IMG/VR virus record: IMGVR_UViG_3300030329_003436 | Location: 1 to 64,000 of that record | Direction: 5' to 3' (one strand) | Length of the DNA: 64,000 nucleotides | Source of the DNA: a virus | Shown here: positions 17,221 to 25,474 of the stretch, piece after piece | How the letters are laid out: each line of letters opens with the position of its first letter | How positions within the stretch are numbered: position 1 is the first letter of the stretch | Program-made: the position numbers and the translations under genes | Notes under the pieces: model-generated | The model's database searches: none | What the model saw: the letters and a program-made list of their open reading frames with translations, nothing else | Told to the model about the DNA's origin: nothing

Positions 17221-17985
17221 ATGAATATTTTATATACAACCACATTTAACGACAAGTTATTCAATGCCACTGGACGAGGCATGATTACATCCTTTGTTCG
17301 TTGTAAAACAGAGGGTGAAATGCTTATTGCCCACGAGGGGGTTGAGCTTCCCAAGCATAGAAAATTTATAGAATACGACCTGTCACAAGACGAGTTTCTT
17401 AATCGCTGGTTAAAAGAAAACGAAGACGTGATACCTGTAGACTTGGGTGGCAAGTTTGAAGGCGTATTTGAAAATAAGTTTAGATACAGGGCTAGTCAAT
17501 GGTTTAGAAAAATACCAACCCTTAAAAAGGCATTGGAACATGACTATGATGCCATAGTCTTTGTAGACTCTGATGTAATATTTAAGTTCGGGACATACAA
17601 AGAGAATAAATCCGCCCTCACCTCAAACATTATCTCAGAGGTTTTTGGAGACTGCGGGGTCTTTTGTCACTACGGAAAGGGAAGAAGGGCAAGAGGTCTC
17701 GGTGTAGAATGTGGCTTTGTTGGGTTTCATATGACCAATGGTGGTAGGGAGTTTCTTGAGATTGTAATAGACATATTCGACAGCGGAAAATTTCGAGAAT
17801 ATGAAAGATGGGACGATAGCTACATATTTGGAGAGGTTATAAAATCTCACCCGGAGATAAAAGTAAACGATTTGGTAGAAAACGAACTGGAGTGCGATGT
17901 GGTTGAAAGAGGGGTTTTTGATTCCTTTATCACCCACGACAAGGGAGTACACTGGAGAGAGCATGGTTTTGAAAGCCCCGGTTAG
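17221..17985 (+). CDS. GT-A-like glycosyltransferase, family unclear
   Basis: A 254-residue protein starting MNILYTTTFNDKLFNATGRG. AIVFVDSDVIFKFGTY holds a D-S-D metal-binding motif after a run of hydrophobic residues, as in GT8/GT-A enzymes. GVECGFVGFHMTNGGREFLE resembles the acceptor region, and FITHDKGVHWREHG ends with a possible His/Asp donor site. ATG at 17221 follows the previous stop by 4 bases and gives a natural fold start; an upstream in-frame ATG lies inside the previous gene. Confidence 0.62.
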   Translation: MNILYTTTFNDKLFNATGRGMITSFVRCKTEGEMLIAHEGVELPKHRKFIEYDLSQDEFLNRWLKENEDVIPVDLGGKFEGVFENKFRYRASQWFRKIPTLKKALEHDYDAIVFVDSDVIFKFGTYKENKSALTSNIISEVFGDCGVFCHYGKGRRARGLGVECGFVGFHMTNGGREFLEIVIDIFDSGKFREYERWDDSYIFGEVIKSHPEIKVNDLVENELECDVVERGVFDSFITHDKGVHWREHGFESPG

Positions 17986-18715
17986 CATAATAAACAAGAG
18001 CTACAATCAGCGCAGTTCTGTTGTTTGCGGGGCTTTTGCCAAAGGCTGTTGTGGATCAACCATGTCATTAAAGATGTGGTTTGATTTATGGATGAAGCGT
18101 CAAAACCCTCCGAGAATAGCCGCTTATGGAGTTCTGTATGGTGGAGAGACGGTAATTCAGAACACGCCAAAATACTGGCATATTGATCATGGATATTTTG
18201 GACGTTCTACAGACCCAGACTTATATGATGGATATTATAGAATAACCCACAATAATTTTTGGCACAACGGCTCTGGAGACCATACTTGGGATAGATTTAA
18301 CGGCCTAAATGTAGAGCTAAAAAACTGGAGGAAGTCTGGAAGTCATATTGTAATAGTTCCACCCTCAAAACACATGGCTTCAGTACTAAACTTACAGACA
18401 TGGCTAGAAGAAACGATTTTTAAAATTAAAAAACATACGGATCGAAAGATCTTGGTTTCCACAAAATATAAAAACCCGATGTCAAAGGTTATAAAAAACG
18501 CTTGGTGCGTCGTGGCGGATCATTCAAATTCCGCAATAGACGCTATGGTACAAGGCATTCCCGCAATTTTCACGAACCCAGCCAGAAAGCTAGGCTCAAT
18601 AGAGGGTATAGAAAATCCCCCTATGGACAGAGAGTTTTTTAAGAACCTAGCTCATCAGCAATGGACTCTGGATGAAATTAAATCAGGAAGAGCATGGGAG
18701 AATTTAAATGAGTAG
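17963..18715 (+). CDS. KpsS-like glycosyltransferase-like protein, copy 2 of 3
   Basis: A 250-residue paralogue of the proteins at 15625 and 19289. IKNAWCVVADHSNSAIDAMV-Q-G-I-P corresponds to the capsule-type GT-B donor site. KNLAHQQWTLDEIKSGRAW is the shared ending. HTWDRFNGLNVELKNWR lies where copies 1 and 3 have SPSDRW/F. It is shorter than its relatives at the N-terminus. ATG at 17963 follows GGAGAGA; the gene overlaps the previous one by 23 bases. Confidence 0.62.
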   Translation: MVLKAPVSIINKSYNQRSSVVCGAFAKGCCGSTMSLKMWFDLWMKRQNPPRIAAYGVLYGGETVIQNTPKYWHIDHGYFGRSTDPDLYDGYYRITHNNFWHNGSGDHTWDRFNGLNVELKNWRKSGSHIVIVPPSKHMASVLNLQTWLEETIFKIKKHTDRKILVSTKYKNPMSKVIKNAWCVVADHSNSAIDAMVQGIPAIFTNPARKLGSIEGIENPPMDREFFKNLAHQQWTLDEIKSGRAWENLNE

Positions 18716-19292
18716 ACAAGATAGATACAATTATATAACAGAAGAAATACATAAATGCAAACCGTCAACAATACTGGAGATTGGAACTCATGTGGGTCTT
18801 ACGGCTAGAATAATGATAGAAGCCGCAATGGTTCATAAAGACGACGTTTTCTATTACGGGTTTGACATGTTCGATTTTATGACCGAAGAAATAGCTGTAG
18901 AAGAGTATCATGGCAAAAGCCTTCCTACGCTACAAACAGCGTCAAAAAGACTTCGTGGTTTTCCACATAAACTAAAAATGGGAAACACGCAGAAAACACT
19001 ACCTAAATTTAAACCAGACAGACCCATAGACTTTGTTTTTATTGACGGGGGACATTCTGTAGAAACAATCCAAAGCGACTGGGACAGCATAAAAAAATTG
19101 ATCCACAAAGATACAGTTGTTATATTTGACGATTATTATAATGAAACAGAAGAGGTAGGATGCAAACCTGTCGTAGATTGCTTGGGTGATGAATACGTTG
19201 TAGAAAAATTATACACTTGGGAGAGAACCGACGAAGAAAAGTTTACTAAGGAAGTTTTCGACCTTACTCTCATTAAAGTTACACTAAGATGA
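18708..19292 (+). CDS. Class I SAM-dependent methyltransferase (Methyltransf_24 type)
   Basis: A 194-residue methyltransferase. STILEIGTHVGLTARIM supplies the glycine-rich SAM loop (E-I-G-x-x-x-G). IDFVFIDGGHSVETIQSDW with VVIFDDYYNE is the signature of the Methyltransf_24 group common in polysaccharide clusters. It would methylate a sugar hydroxyl or a related acceptor. It lies between KpsS-like copies 2 and 3 and overlaps both, so its product is probably made with theirs. Confidence 0.8.
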   Translation: MSRQDRYNYITEEIHKCKPSTILEIGTHVGLTARIMIEAAMVHKDDVFYYGFDMFDFMTEEIAVEEYHGKSLPTLQTASKRLRGFPHKLKMGNTQKTLPKFKPDRPIDFVFIDGGHSVETIQSDWDSIKKLIHKDTVVIFDDYYNETEEVGCKPVVDCLGDEYVVEKLYTWERTDEEKFTKEVFDLTLIKVTLR

Positions 19293-20188
19293 TAGGAATA
19301 TTTCAGAACACGGGTAAAGACGCCCTACACAAACAGACCGTGACAATGGATGCCGTAAAAAACGGAATAAGAAATCTAGGGCATGAGTATTTTTCCACTA
19401 CCATCGAAGAGTACAGACGGTGTGATATTGCAATAGTTTGGGGTTCTCCCAAAAACATTAGAGCAGACTCCTACTTCTTAAAGAACATATACGATTGCCA
19501 AAAACGAAATGGCGGTAAAATTATTGTTCTTGAGAGAGGGTTTCTCAAAAGAGAGGATTACTATTTGATTGGGTGGGATTGTCCGGGGGGATGTGGAGAT
19601 TATAAAAACGATAACATGCCCTCCGACAGATTTGAAGAGCTTGACATTCAAGTAAAGCCTTGGAAACAAGAGCAGGGTGAAAATCTCAGCGTTCTTGTGT
19701 GCGGACAAATTCCTTGGGATCAAAATATACAAGACATAAGCCTAAGAAGCTGGTGCAGATTTGTTTCACACCAACTAAACACAAAGGTTGATAAAAATTG
19801 TAAAATTAGATATAAACCGCACCCAAAAATAATATCACATAAGGGGTATGGACGCCGTTACGACAAGGCAATAGACATGACTTCTTTTGGTATGGCGAAC
19901 GTAGAAGAAGAAAATCTATCAAAGGCAATAGAAGAAAAGAAGATTGATATTGTTATCTGTTATAGTTCAAATTCTGCTGTTGAGGCCGTGATCAATGGAA
20001 CGCCAGCCATTACCTTTAGTGAATCTTCCATGGCTTGGGATGTAACTTCTCATGAAATTAACCATCAAACTATAACAAACCCCTTTATGCCAGATAGAAC
20101 ACAATGGCTAAACAATCTGGCGTATACTCAATGGAATTTAGAAGAGATATCACAGGGTCTTCCGTTTAAACACTTAGGAATAATTTAG
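19289..20188 (+). CDS. KpsS-like glycosyltransferase-like protein, copy 3 of 3
   Basis: A 299-residue paralogue of the proteins at 15625 and 17963. It has IDIVICYSSNSAVEAVINGT-P-A-I, the clearest capsule-type donor motif of the three, and the ending NNLAYTQWNLEEISQGLPF. IRYKPHPKI in the middle is the R-x-K-x-H-P element typical of KpsS/CDP-glycerol transferase folds. MPSDRFEEL matches the middle motif of copy 1. It overlaps the methyltransferase gene by ATGA. Confidence 0.68.
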   Translation: MIGIFQNTGKDALHKQTVTMDAVKNGIRNLGHEYFSTTIEEYRRCDIAIVWGSPKNIRADSYFLKNIYDCQKRNGGKIIVLERGFLKREDYYLIGWDCPGGCGDYKNDNMPSDRFEELDIQVKPWKQEQGENLSVLVCGQIPWDQNIQDISLRSWCRFVSHQLNTKVDKNCKIRYKPHPKIISHKGYGRRYDKAIDMTSFGMANVEEENLSKAIEEKKIDIVICYSSNSAVEAVINGTPAITFSESSMAWDVTSHEINHQTITNPFMPDRTQWLNNLAYTQWNLEEISQGLPFKHLGII

Positions 20189-20200
20189 AGGAATTATGCA

Positions 20201-20578
20201 ATGGGTCATAAAACATTAACAGGTGCTATTCAGGGAAAATTTTGGGGTACAACACGCTGCTTTTTTGAGAACTGCACAAGCGAGGTGCATTACATCGAAG
20301 CGGTAAAGGGTGGATACTGCTCTCGACATCATCACGAGAATAAATGGAACCGTTTTATTGTGCTTGAAGGCGCTCTTAAGGTTATTATATATAAGCAGGA
20401 TAGTGAGGATGAGACAATTTTAACAGACGGGATGTTTTCGGATGTTCCGCCCGGAGTAGACCATCGTTTTGAGGCTTTAGAAGATACGAAAGCGTTAGAA
20501 GTTTATTGGATTGATGGACTAGACCCTTCAGATATAGTGAGAAAAGATACGGGTGGACTTAACAAGCCTGAAAATTGA
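20201..20578 (+). CDS. Cupin-domain protein
   Basis: A 125-residue single-domain cupin. Motif 1 is GGYCSRHHHENKWNRFIVLE-G with H-x-H and E metal ligands, and motif 2 is PPGVDHRF with the last histidine. This resembles the metal-binding C-terminal domain of mannose-6-phosphate isomerase/mannose-1-phosphate guanylyltransferase and small sugar isomerases, so sugar-phosphate or nucleotide-sugar isomerisation is plausible. GAGGAATTATGCA precedes the ATG. A signalling or storage cupin is the alternative. Confidence 0.78.
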   Translation: MGHKTLTGAIQGKFWGTTRCFFENCTSEVHYIEAVKGGYCSRHHHENKWNRFIVLEGALKVIIYKQDSEDETILTDGMFSDVPPGVDHRFEALEDTKALEVYWIDGLDPSDIVRKDTGGLNKPEN

Positions 20579-21248
20579 TAAGCCTGTTCTTTTAATTGGT
20601 TCGTCAAACAGTATAGAAAAGTTTGATGGTTATCAGGACTACTTCACTTTGTCTACCGGAAAATCACTTTATGCCATCGACAAGGTTGACATTGTGGTTT
20701 CTTTGGATCTGATTCGGATTATACATAATATATCGAACTTTAGAAAAAGATGGCGACATCACCTAATTCCACATTGCATATCACATCACCTATGGGGGGA
20801 AAGGCAAAAGGAAACGGAGATACTAAACCCTTCTTTTGGTGTCTTTCTCTATACCAGAAGACCCGCATATTCAAATATGTTCTTCAATCTAGAGGACTTC
20901 TGTTCATTCAAAGAAAGCAAGGGTGTATATGAAGGACTGAACATATCCCATCCAATTGTATCCTTTGAAAAAGCAGACACAATTATTGACTTTCAAAGAT
21001 TCAATACTGTAAGATTTTTAAGAGAAGATGTTGATAACATTCAAGCAATGAAGAATAACGATGGCGTATTAAGAAATATGTCTAGTAGTTTACACTTTCT
21101 TATCAATCTTCTTTGGTTGAACGGCGTACAACAAATTAAAACAATAGGCATAACAGAAGAGCATAAAAGTTGGAAAGACACCGAAAGCATGTTCTCACTG
21201 TACAACATAAAATACGAAAGGCTCGAAGATGAAATTGATCTCTCATAG
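20553..21248 (+). CDS. Unknown protein of the glycan block
   Basis: A 231-residue protein starting at GTG, overlapping the cupin gene by 26 bases; no ATG start is available near the fold start. VLLIGSSNSIEKFDG and VDIVVSLDLIRII recall DUF115/MptE-like and sialyltransferase-like proteins that begin with a glycine-rich 'G-x-S/G-x-S' loop and a later D. MSSSLHFLINLLWLNGVQQI followed by KTIGIT is a buried helix and strand of a Rossmann-type fold. The likeness is weak, so no function is assigned. Confidence 0.6.
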   Translation: MDLTSLKIDKPVLLIGSSNSIEKFDGYQDYFTLSTGKSLYAIDKVDIVVSLDLIRIIHNISNFRKRWRHHLIPHCISHHLWGERQKETEILNPSFGVFLYTRRPAYSNMFFNLEDFCSFKESKGVYEGLNISHPIVSFEKADTIIDFQRFNTVRFLREDVDNIQAMKNNDGVLRNMSSSLHFLINLLWLNGVQQIKTIGITEEHKSWKDTESMFSLYNIKYERLEDEIDLS

Positions 21249-21699
21249 AGGTAACATTAGAGGCCGACACCCAGATTTAGAAAATGACCCCGCGTATATC
21301 AAGCAGGCTCTGTCTCTTGGGTATGACGTAGAGATTGACGTATGGAAAATAAATGGTAACTGGTTTTTAGGACATGACGATCCGTCTTATCCGATTTATC
21401 TTAACTTCCTAATGAACCCCAAGCTTCTCTGTCATGCAAAAAACCTATCCGCTTTAGATGGGATGTTAGTGCATACAAATATTCATTGCTTCTATCATGC
21501 GGACGACCCATATACGCTTACTAGTAATGGGTACATAGTTAGTTACCCCGGATACGAGGTTACAAACAGGACTATATGCATGAAACCAGAGTTGGCCAGA
21601 CCCAATTTAAACTGCTATGCAATTTGTTCTGATTATATTGAACTGTTTAAGAAAATGGATACGGGTTCTGTAAGCGTGGGCTTCAATGAAACACGATGA
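21229..21699 (+). CDS. GDPD/PI-PLC-like phosphodiesterase, short form
   Basis: A 156-residue protein with the signature of glycerophosphodiester phosphodiesterases: ISHRGN with the first catalytic His, then GYDVEIDVWKINGNWFLGHD, giving the E-x-D metal pair and second His. The family is usually about 230-250 residues; this one ends after a HTNIHCF segment and NCYAICSDYIELF, so part of the barrel is short. It could release or process glycerophospho-groups used on the glycan. It overlaps the previous gene by 20 bases and the next by 14. Confidence 0.68.
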   Translation: MKLISHRGNIRGRHPDLENDPAYIKQALSLGYDVEIDVWKINGNWFLGHDDPSYPIYLNFLMNPKLLCHAKNLSALDGMLVHTNIHCFYHADDPYTLTSNGYIVSYPGYEVTNRTICMKPELARPNLNCYAICSDYIELFKKMDTGSVSVGFNETR

Positions 21700-22360
21700 T
21701 GTAACAATAGTACTACAGGGGCCATTGCACACCAAAGGAGGGTCGTTGTGTCGGGGTATACATAACATACCCACGTACATGAAGTTTGTTGGCGCTTCAA
21801 TTATATCGACTTGGAAAAACGACGGCATTAAACCGACCAAAAGGTTTTTAGCCAGCAACAACACGACCTACATTGAAGATGACCCAGAAAAGTATTCCAA
21901 AGTTTTTAACTGGATGAACGTAAATTTTCAGGTGGCGTCTTCATTAAATGGAATGAGAAAAGTAAAAACAAAATATGTTATAAAAGTAAGGTGTGATGAA
22001 AAGTATGAAGACATGTCTGTTTTTATAAAAACGATGAAAGAAAATCCAGAAATGTTGACTACACAGGAACCATTTTATAGGGATGTTACGGAGAAGAAAT
22101 ACATTTCTGATCATGTTATGGGTGGATTGACAACAAAAATGACGGACATGTTTGAAGAAGCCTATGAGATATGCGAAAAGTTCGACGTTCCAAAAAAAGA
22201 TTACGCCCCCGAAAATATATTGAAAAAGAGTTTTGATGGCGATAATGTTTGGGTGTCAATATTTGATTTTGGCGACTTCTTATTCAAAATGAATACCGAG
22301 AGAATAACAAGAGCAGCGATTAAAAAAATGAAGGGAAATTTTAAATGGCAAAAATCCTAG
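21686..22360 (+). CDS. WavE-like lipopolysaccharide synthesis protein
   Basis: A 224-residue protein resembling the WavE family of LPS core synthesis. DVTIVLQGPLH is the 'I-x-Q-G-P' start. IISTWKND is the conserved S-T-W. QVASSLNGMRKVKTKYVIKV followed by RCDEKYEDM provides the R-x-D/E motif. This points to work on an LPS-like surface glycan. It overlaps both neighbours. Confidence 0.68.
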   Translation: MKHDDVTIVLQGPLHTKGGSLCRGIHNIPTYMKFVGASIISTWKNDGIKPTKRFLASNNTTYIEDDPEKYSKVFNWMNVNFQVASSLNGMRKVKTKYVIKVRCDEKYEDMSVFIKTMKENPEMLTTQEPFYRDVTEKKYISDHVMGGLTTKMTDMFEEAYEICEKFDVPKKDYAPENILKKSFDGDNVWVSIFDFGDFLFKMNTERITRAAIKKMKGNFKWQKS

Positions 22361-23280
22361 TAACGGGCGGTGGCGGATATGTAGGCAATGTCTTGTGTCG
22401 CCATCTTCTCGATAAAGGGTATCGGGTAAAATGTGTTGACAATTTTCATAAGGGTCAATGCGATGCTATTATACCCCTAGCTACAAACCCCAATTTTGAG
22501 TTTGAGTATGGGGATGTTACAAGACTAGAACAAATGAAGGAGGCTATCCTTGGGTGTGACGCTGTTATTCACCTTGCTGCTATTGTTGGCTTTCCGGCTT
22601 GCAAATCCCAGCCCTCGCTCGCCACGGCGGTAAACATAGATGGCACAAAAAACATGCTGGAAGCCCGCAAATCCTATAATCCCAAAATGCCATTCGTTTA
22701 CGCCTCCACAGGCAGCGTCTACGGCAAAGTGGAGGGTATTTGCACAGAAGAGTCCCCACTAAATGCCGTGTCGCTCTACGGCGTAAATAAGCGTGTTGCA
22801 GAGGAAATGGTGGCCGCACAAGATAATACAGTCTCATTTAGGTTTGCTACAGGGTTTGGTGTTAGCCCATGTATGCGGGTGAACTTGCTCGTAAACGATT
22901 TTGTTTATCAGGCAATCACAAATAAGATACTTACTATTTTTCAAGCAGACTTCCGGCGAACTTTTATCCATGTAAGAGATATGGCAAAGGCTTTTACTAT
23001 GGGCGTTGAGCATATGGGTAACTGGAAACATAAGGTTTATAACTGCGGGGCAAACGACCTAAATTGGACAAAAAGGGAGCTTGCGGAATATGTCAAGGAA
23101 AAAACAGAATGCTTTGTACATTATGAAGAAATTGGAAAAGATGCTGACCAAAGAGACTACGAAGTGAGTTATGATAAGTTAGAAGCCGAGGGGTTTAACT
23201 GCGACGTAGACATGAAGACCGGCATCAACGAATTAATCAAAGTAGCACCAATATTACAGATTAGGCATCAGTATTCATGA
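22345..23280 (+). CDS. Extended SDR nucleotide-sugar epimerase (GalE/WbpP-like)
   Basis: A 311-residue enzyme with KILVTGGGGYVGNVLCRHLL (GxxGxxG), DAVIHLAAIVG, YASTGSVYG and the catalytic Y-G-V-N-K. The gene's middle (about 22575-22840) is visibly richer in G and C than its neighbours, with many GCC and CTC codons, which hints at recent acquisition of this segment. It overlaps the WavE-like gene by 16 bases and the next SDR gene by 4. Confidence 0.83.
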   Translation: MAKILVTGGGGYVGNVLCRHLLDKGYRVKCVDNFHKGQCDAIIPLATNPNFEFEYGDVTRLEQMKEAILGCDAVIHLAAIVGFPACKSQPSLATAVNIDGTKNMLEARKSYNPKMPFVYASTGSVYGKVEGICTEESPLNAVSLYGVNKRVAEEMVAAQDNTVSFRFATGFGVSPCMRVNLLVNDFVYQAITNKILTIFQADFRRTFIHVRDMAKAFTMGVEHMGNWKHKVYNCGANDLNWTKRELAEYVKEKTECFVHYEEIGKDADQRDYEVSYDKLEAEGFNCDVDMKTGINELIKVAPILQIRHQYS

Positions 23281-24230
23281 TTGATATCAAAGACTCAAAA
23301 GTTTTAGTTACGGGCGGCGAAGGCTTTTTTGGTCGTGCTATTTGCGATCAGGTTCGACAAAGAGACGCAGAGCCTATAGTCTTAAGTCATAATAAAGTAA
23401 ATCTAACCGACTTAGAGCAGGCCATTCGTTTTCTAGACGAAACACGTCCAGACTACTGCATTCATGCCGCAGGATATAACGGGGGTATTGAATTTAATAG
23501 AATGTACCCCGCAGATATCCTGTATGCTAACGCGGTTATGGGGTTAAACATTCACCATGCTTGCGAATACATGCAGGTCAAGAAGCTTGTTTCTATAATG
23601 ACATCCTGTGCCTATCCAGATACCGGAATGGAAGTGCTGGAAGAAAACACTTTTTGGGACGGCCTTCCTAATGGAACAATACGCGCGCATGGTTTAGCCA
23701 AGCGAATGCTACAAGCTGCGGCAGAAGCCTATAACAAACAATATGATTTTAAAAGTGTGGCTGTCTGTGTCACAAATCTTTATGGAAGGTATGATACGTT
23801 TAATTTAACTCGCACAAAAGTCGTAGGTGCGCTTATTCGCAAATTCGTAGAAGCCAAACAGGACGAGCATGATTCTGTAGAATGCTGGGGAACCGGCGAT
23901 CCTATGAGAGAATTTATGTATGTCGATGACGCAGCAAACGCTGTTGTCCAAGCGTTAGAAAAATACGATGACGTTACCCTTCCATTAAATATAGGAACTG
24001 GCAGTGACATATCAATCAAACAACTGGTAGAATATATTGTAGCTATAGTAGGATATGAAGGTGAGGTAGTCTGGAATACAGACAAACCCGATGGACAAAT
24101 GAAAAAGCTCTTAAGTGTAGATAGGATGAAAGAGCTTATAGAATTAGATCCTATGAATATCCGAGATGGTCTTACTGCAACCATTAAATGGTATGTTGAC
24201 AATAAAGAAAAAGCTGATGCAAAAGCGTAA
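23277..24230 (+). CDS. GDP-L-fucose synthase-like SDR with altered active site
   Basis: A 317-residue SDR of the GMER/WcaG type: VLVTGGEGFFGRAI, AAGYNGGIEFNRMYPADIL, MTSCAYPDTG and CVTNLYGRYDTFN are all typical. The catalytic Y-x3-K is H138-G-L-A-K142, so the tyrosine is a histidine. The later active-site histidine of GMER falls on K181 (TRTKVVGALIRKF). The serine and neighbouring cysteine are kept. The protein may have changed chemistry, or may bind nucleotide sugar without full activity. It overlaps both neighbours. Confidence 0.75.
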   Translation: MIDIKDSKVLVTGGEGFFGRAICDQVRQRDAEPIVLSHNKVNLTDLEQAIRFLDETRPDYCIHAAGYNGGIEFNRMYPADILYANAVMGLNIHHACEYMQVKKLVSIMTSCAYPDTGMEVLEENTFWDGLPNGTIRAHGLAKRMLQAAAEAYNKQYDFKSVAVCVTNLYGRYDTFNLTRTKVVGALIRKFVEAKQDEHDSVECWGTGDPMREFMYVDDAANAVVQALEKYDDVTLPLNIGTGSDISIKQLVEYIVAIVGYEGEVVWNTDKPDGQMKKLLSVDRMKELIELDPMNIRDGLTATIKWYVDNKEKADAKA

Positions 24231-24693
24231 AAAAACAGGTATAATTTTAGAAGACCTGAATGCCAGTCAGGTTTCTTATTACGCCATAAAGAATATAAAT
24301 AAATATTTAGAAGATAGCTTAGATGATTTTGTATTGTTCTTTGAGAGCGCTGGGAACTCAGTTATACAACCCCAATGCTCTTCTATGGGAATAAATGAGT
24401 TGTGGAGCTTTGACGGTACTGCAATAGCAACTACTGTATCAACCTGCCTTTCTCTAGCACAAAGTCATTCGACATTAGACAAATATTTTTATGTATGGGA
24501 CTTAGAATGGTCTAGACCTCGTGGTGTAGACTATGATTACATAGTGACGGCTTTTAACAATCCTGAAATCAAGCTAATAGCAAGAAGCAAGGATCATGCG
24601 AAAGCCATAAAAAACTATTGTAATAGAGATGTTTGCGGAGTGGTTCCAAACTTTTGTGTAGAAAATTTAATGAAAGTAATTAATAATGAGTAG
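24217..24693 (+). CDS. Small GT-B-like fragment of unknown function
   Basis: A 158-residue protein starting KRKKTGIILEDLNASQVSYY. Its alternation of strands and helices (FVLFFES, KYFYVWDLEW, IKLIARSKDHAKAI, GVVPNFCVENLMKVI) recalls half of a GT-B glycosyltransferase, as if a donor or acceptor domain alone were encoded. No catalytic motif is visible. ATG at 24217 overlaps the previous gene by 14 bases; an upstream in-frame ATG at 24166 is inside that gene. It is the last gene of the glycan block. Confidence 0.6.
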   Translation: MQKRKKTGIILEDLNASQVSYYAIKNINKYLEDSLDDFVLFFESAGNSVIQPQCSSMGINELWSFDGTAIATTVSTCLSLAQSHSTLDKYFYVWDLEWSRPRGVDYDYIVTAFNNPEIKLIARSKDHAKAIKNYCNRDVCGVVPNFCVENLMKVINNE

Positions 24694-25474
24694 TCAATTC
24701 CTGCAAAAACATAAAGAGTTTATTATAGACCAATATATGAATAAGAATAAGAGTACATATGAGATCGCTCAAGAACTCAAAACGTACCCTAACAAGATTC
24801 GGCGGGCTTTAAAAACTTTGGGGGTTGATCTCAGAGACAGAAGCACTGCCCAAACGGTCGCTATTGCCAGCGGTAGGCACGAGCATCCCACAAAAGGAAA
24901 GAAAAGAACAGAAGCGGAAAAGATCGCTATTAGTGACGGCATGTCAAAGTTCTGGGATGACATGGAAGATGCGGAACGAGACCGTCGATCAAAGCTTTCA
25001 AAGAAGCAGTGGGACGAAATGCCAGAAGAGGAAAAGGCCAACCTACGAAAACTTGCAGCGGCTGCTGTAAGGAAGGCTAGTAAGGAAGGCTCGAAAATTG
25101 AAAAATTTATTCACGAAGGCTTGACCGCCGCTGGCTATGAGGTTATATTCCATAAGCGTGGTCTTATTGCCAACGACAAAATGGAAGTAGATTTGTTCCT
25201 TCCGGCTTTGAAAACTGCAATCGAGATAGATGGCCCCGCTCATTTCCTCCCTATTTGGGGAGAGGCGAACTTACAAAAGCATATTAGGGCAGATGCACAG
25301 AAAGCTGGTCTTCTTATCAACAGAGGGTATGCAGTCTTACGAGTCAAAAATATAATTAGAAATCTTTCTTCTAAAAATATGCGAGATGCTCTAAATGCGG
25401 TTATTGTAGAATTACAAAAGATAGAAAAGAAATTTCCAGCCCCGTCTAAAAGACTTATTGAAATTGAGACATAA
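24686..25474 (+). CDS. PD-(D/E)XK/EDxHD-like endonuclease, possibly homing type
   Basis: A 262-residue protein in three parts. Residues 1-55 form a helix-turn-helix (STYEIAQELKTYPNKIRRAL). Residues 60-150 carry a NUMOD-like basic stretch (HEHPTKGKKRTEAEKIA) and charged helices. Residues 155-250 form a nuclease core with E167-V-D169 and IEID-G-P-A-H (E180, D182, H186), a Vsr/I-Bth0305I-like active site. Such proteins are free-standing phage homing endonucleases, or in some cases repair or resolvase nucleases. It sits between the glycan block and the recombination pair, as an inserted mobile gene might, but its ends overlap its neighbours cleanly. Confidence 0.65.
   Translation: MSSQFLQKHKEFIIDQYMNKNKSTYEIAQELKTYPNKIRRALKTLGVDLRDRSTAQTVAIASGRHEHPTKGKKRTEAEKIAISDGMSKFWDDMEDAERDRRSKLSKKQWDEMPEEEKANLRKLAAAAVRKASKEGSKIEKFIHEGLTAAGYEVIFHKRGLIANDKMEVDLFLPALKTAIEIDGPAHFLPIWGEANLQKHIRADAQKAGLLINRGYAVLRVKNIIRNLSSKNMRDALNAVIVELQKIEKKFPAPSKRLIEIET

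Noticed and set aside
23780-24202. Open frame of 140 codons on the minus strand
   Set aside because: It is a shadow of the GDP-fucose-synthase-like gene, with Ser-rich meaningless translation.
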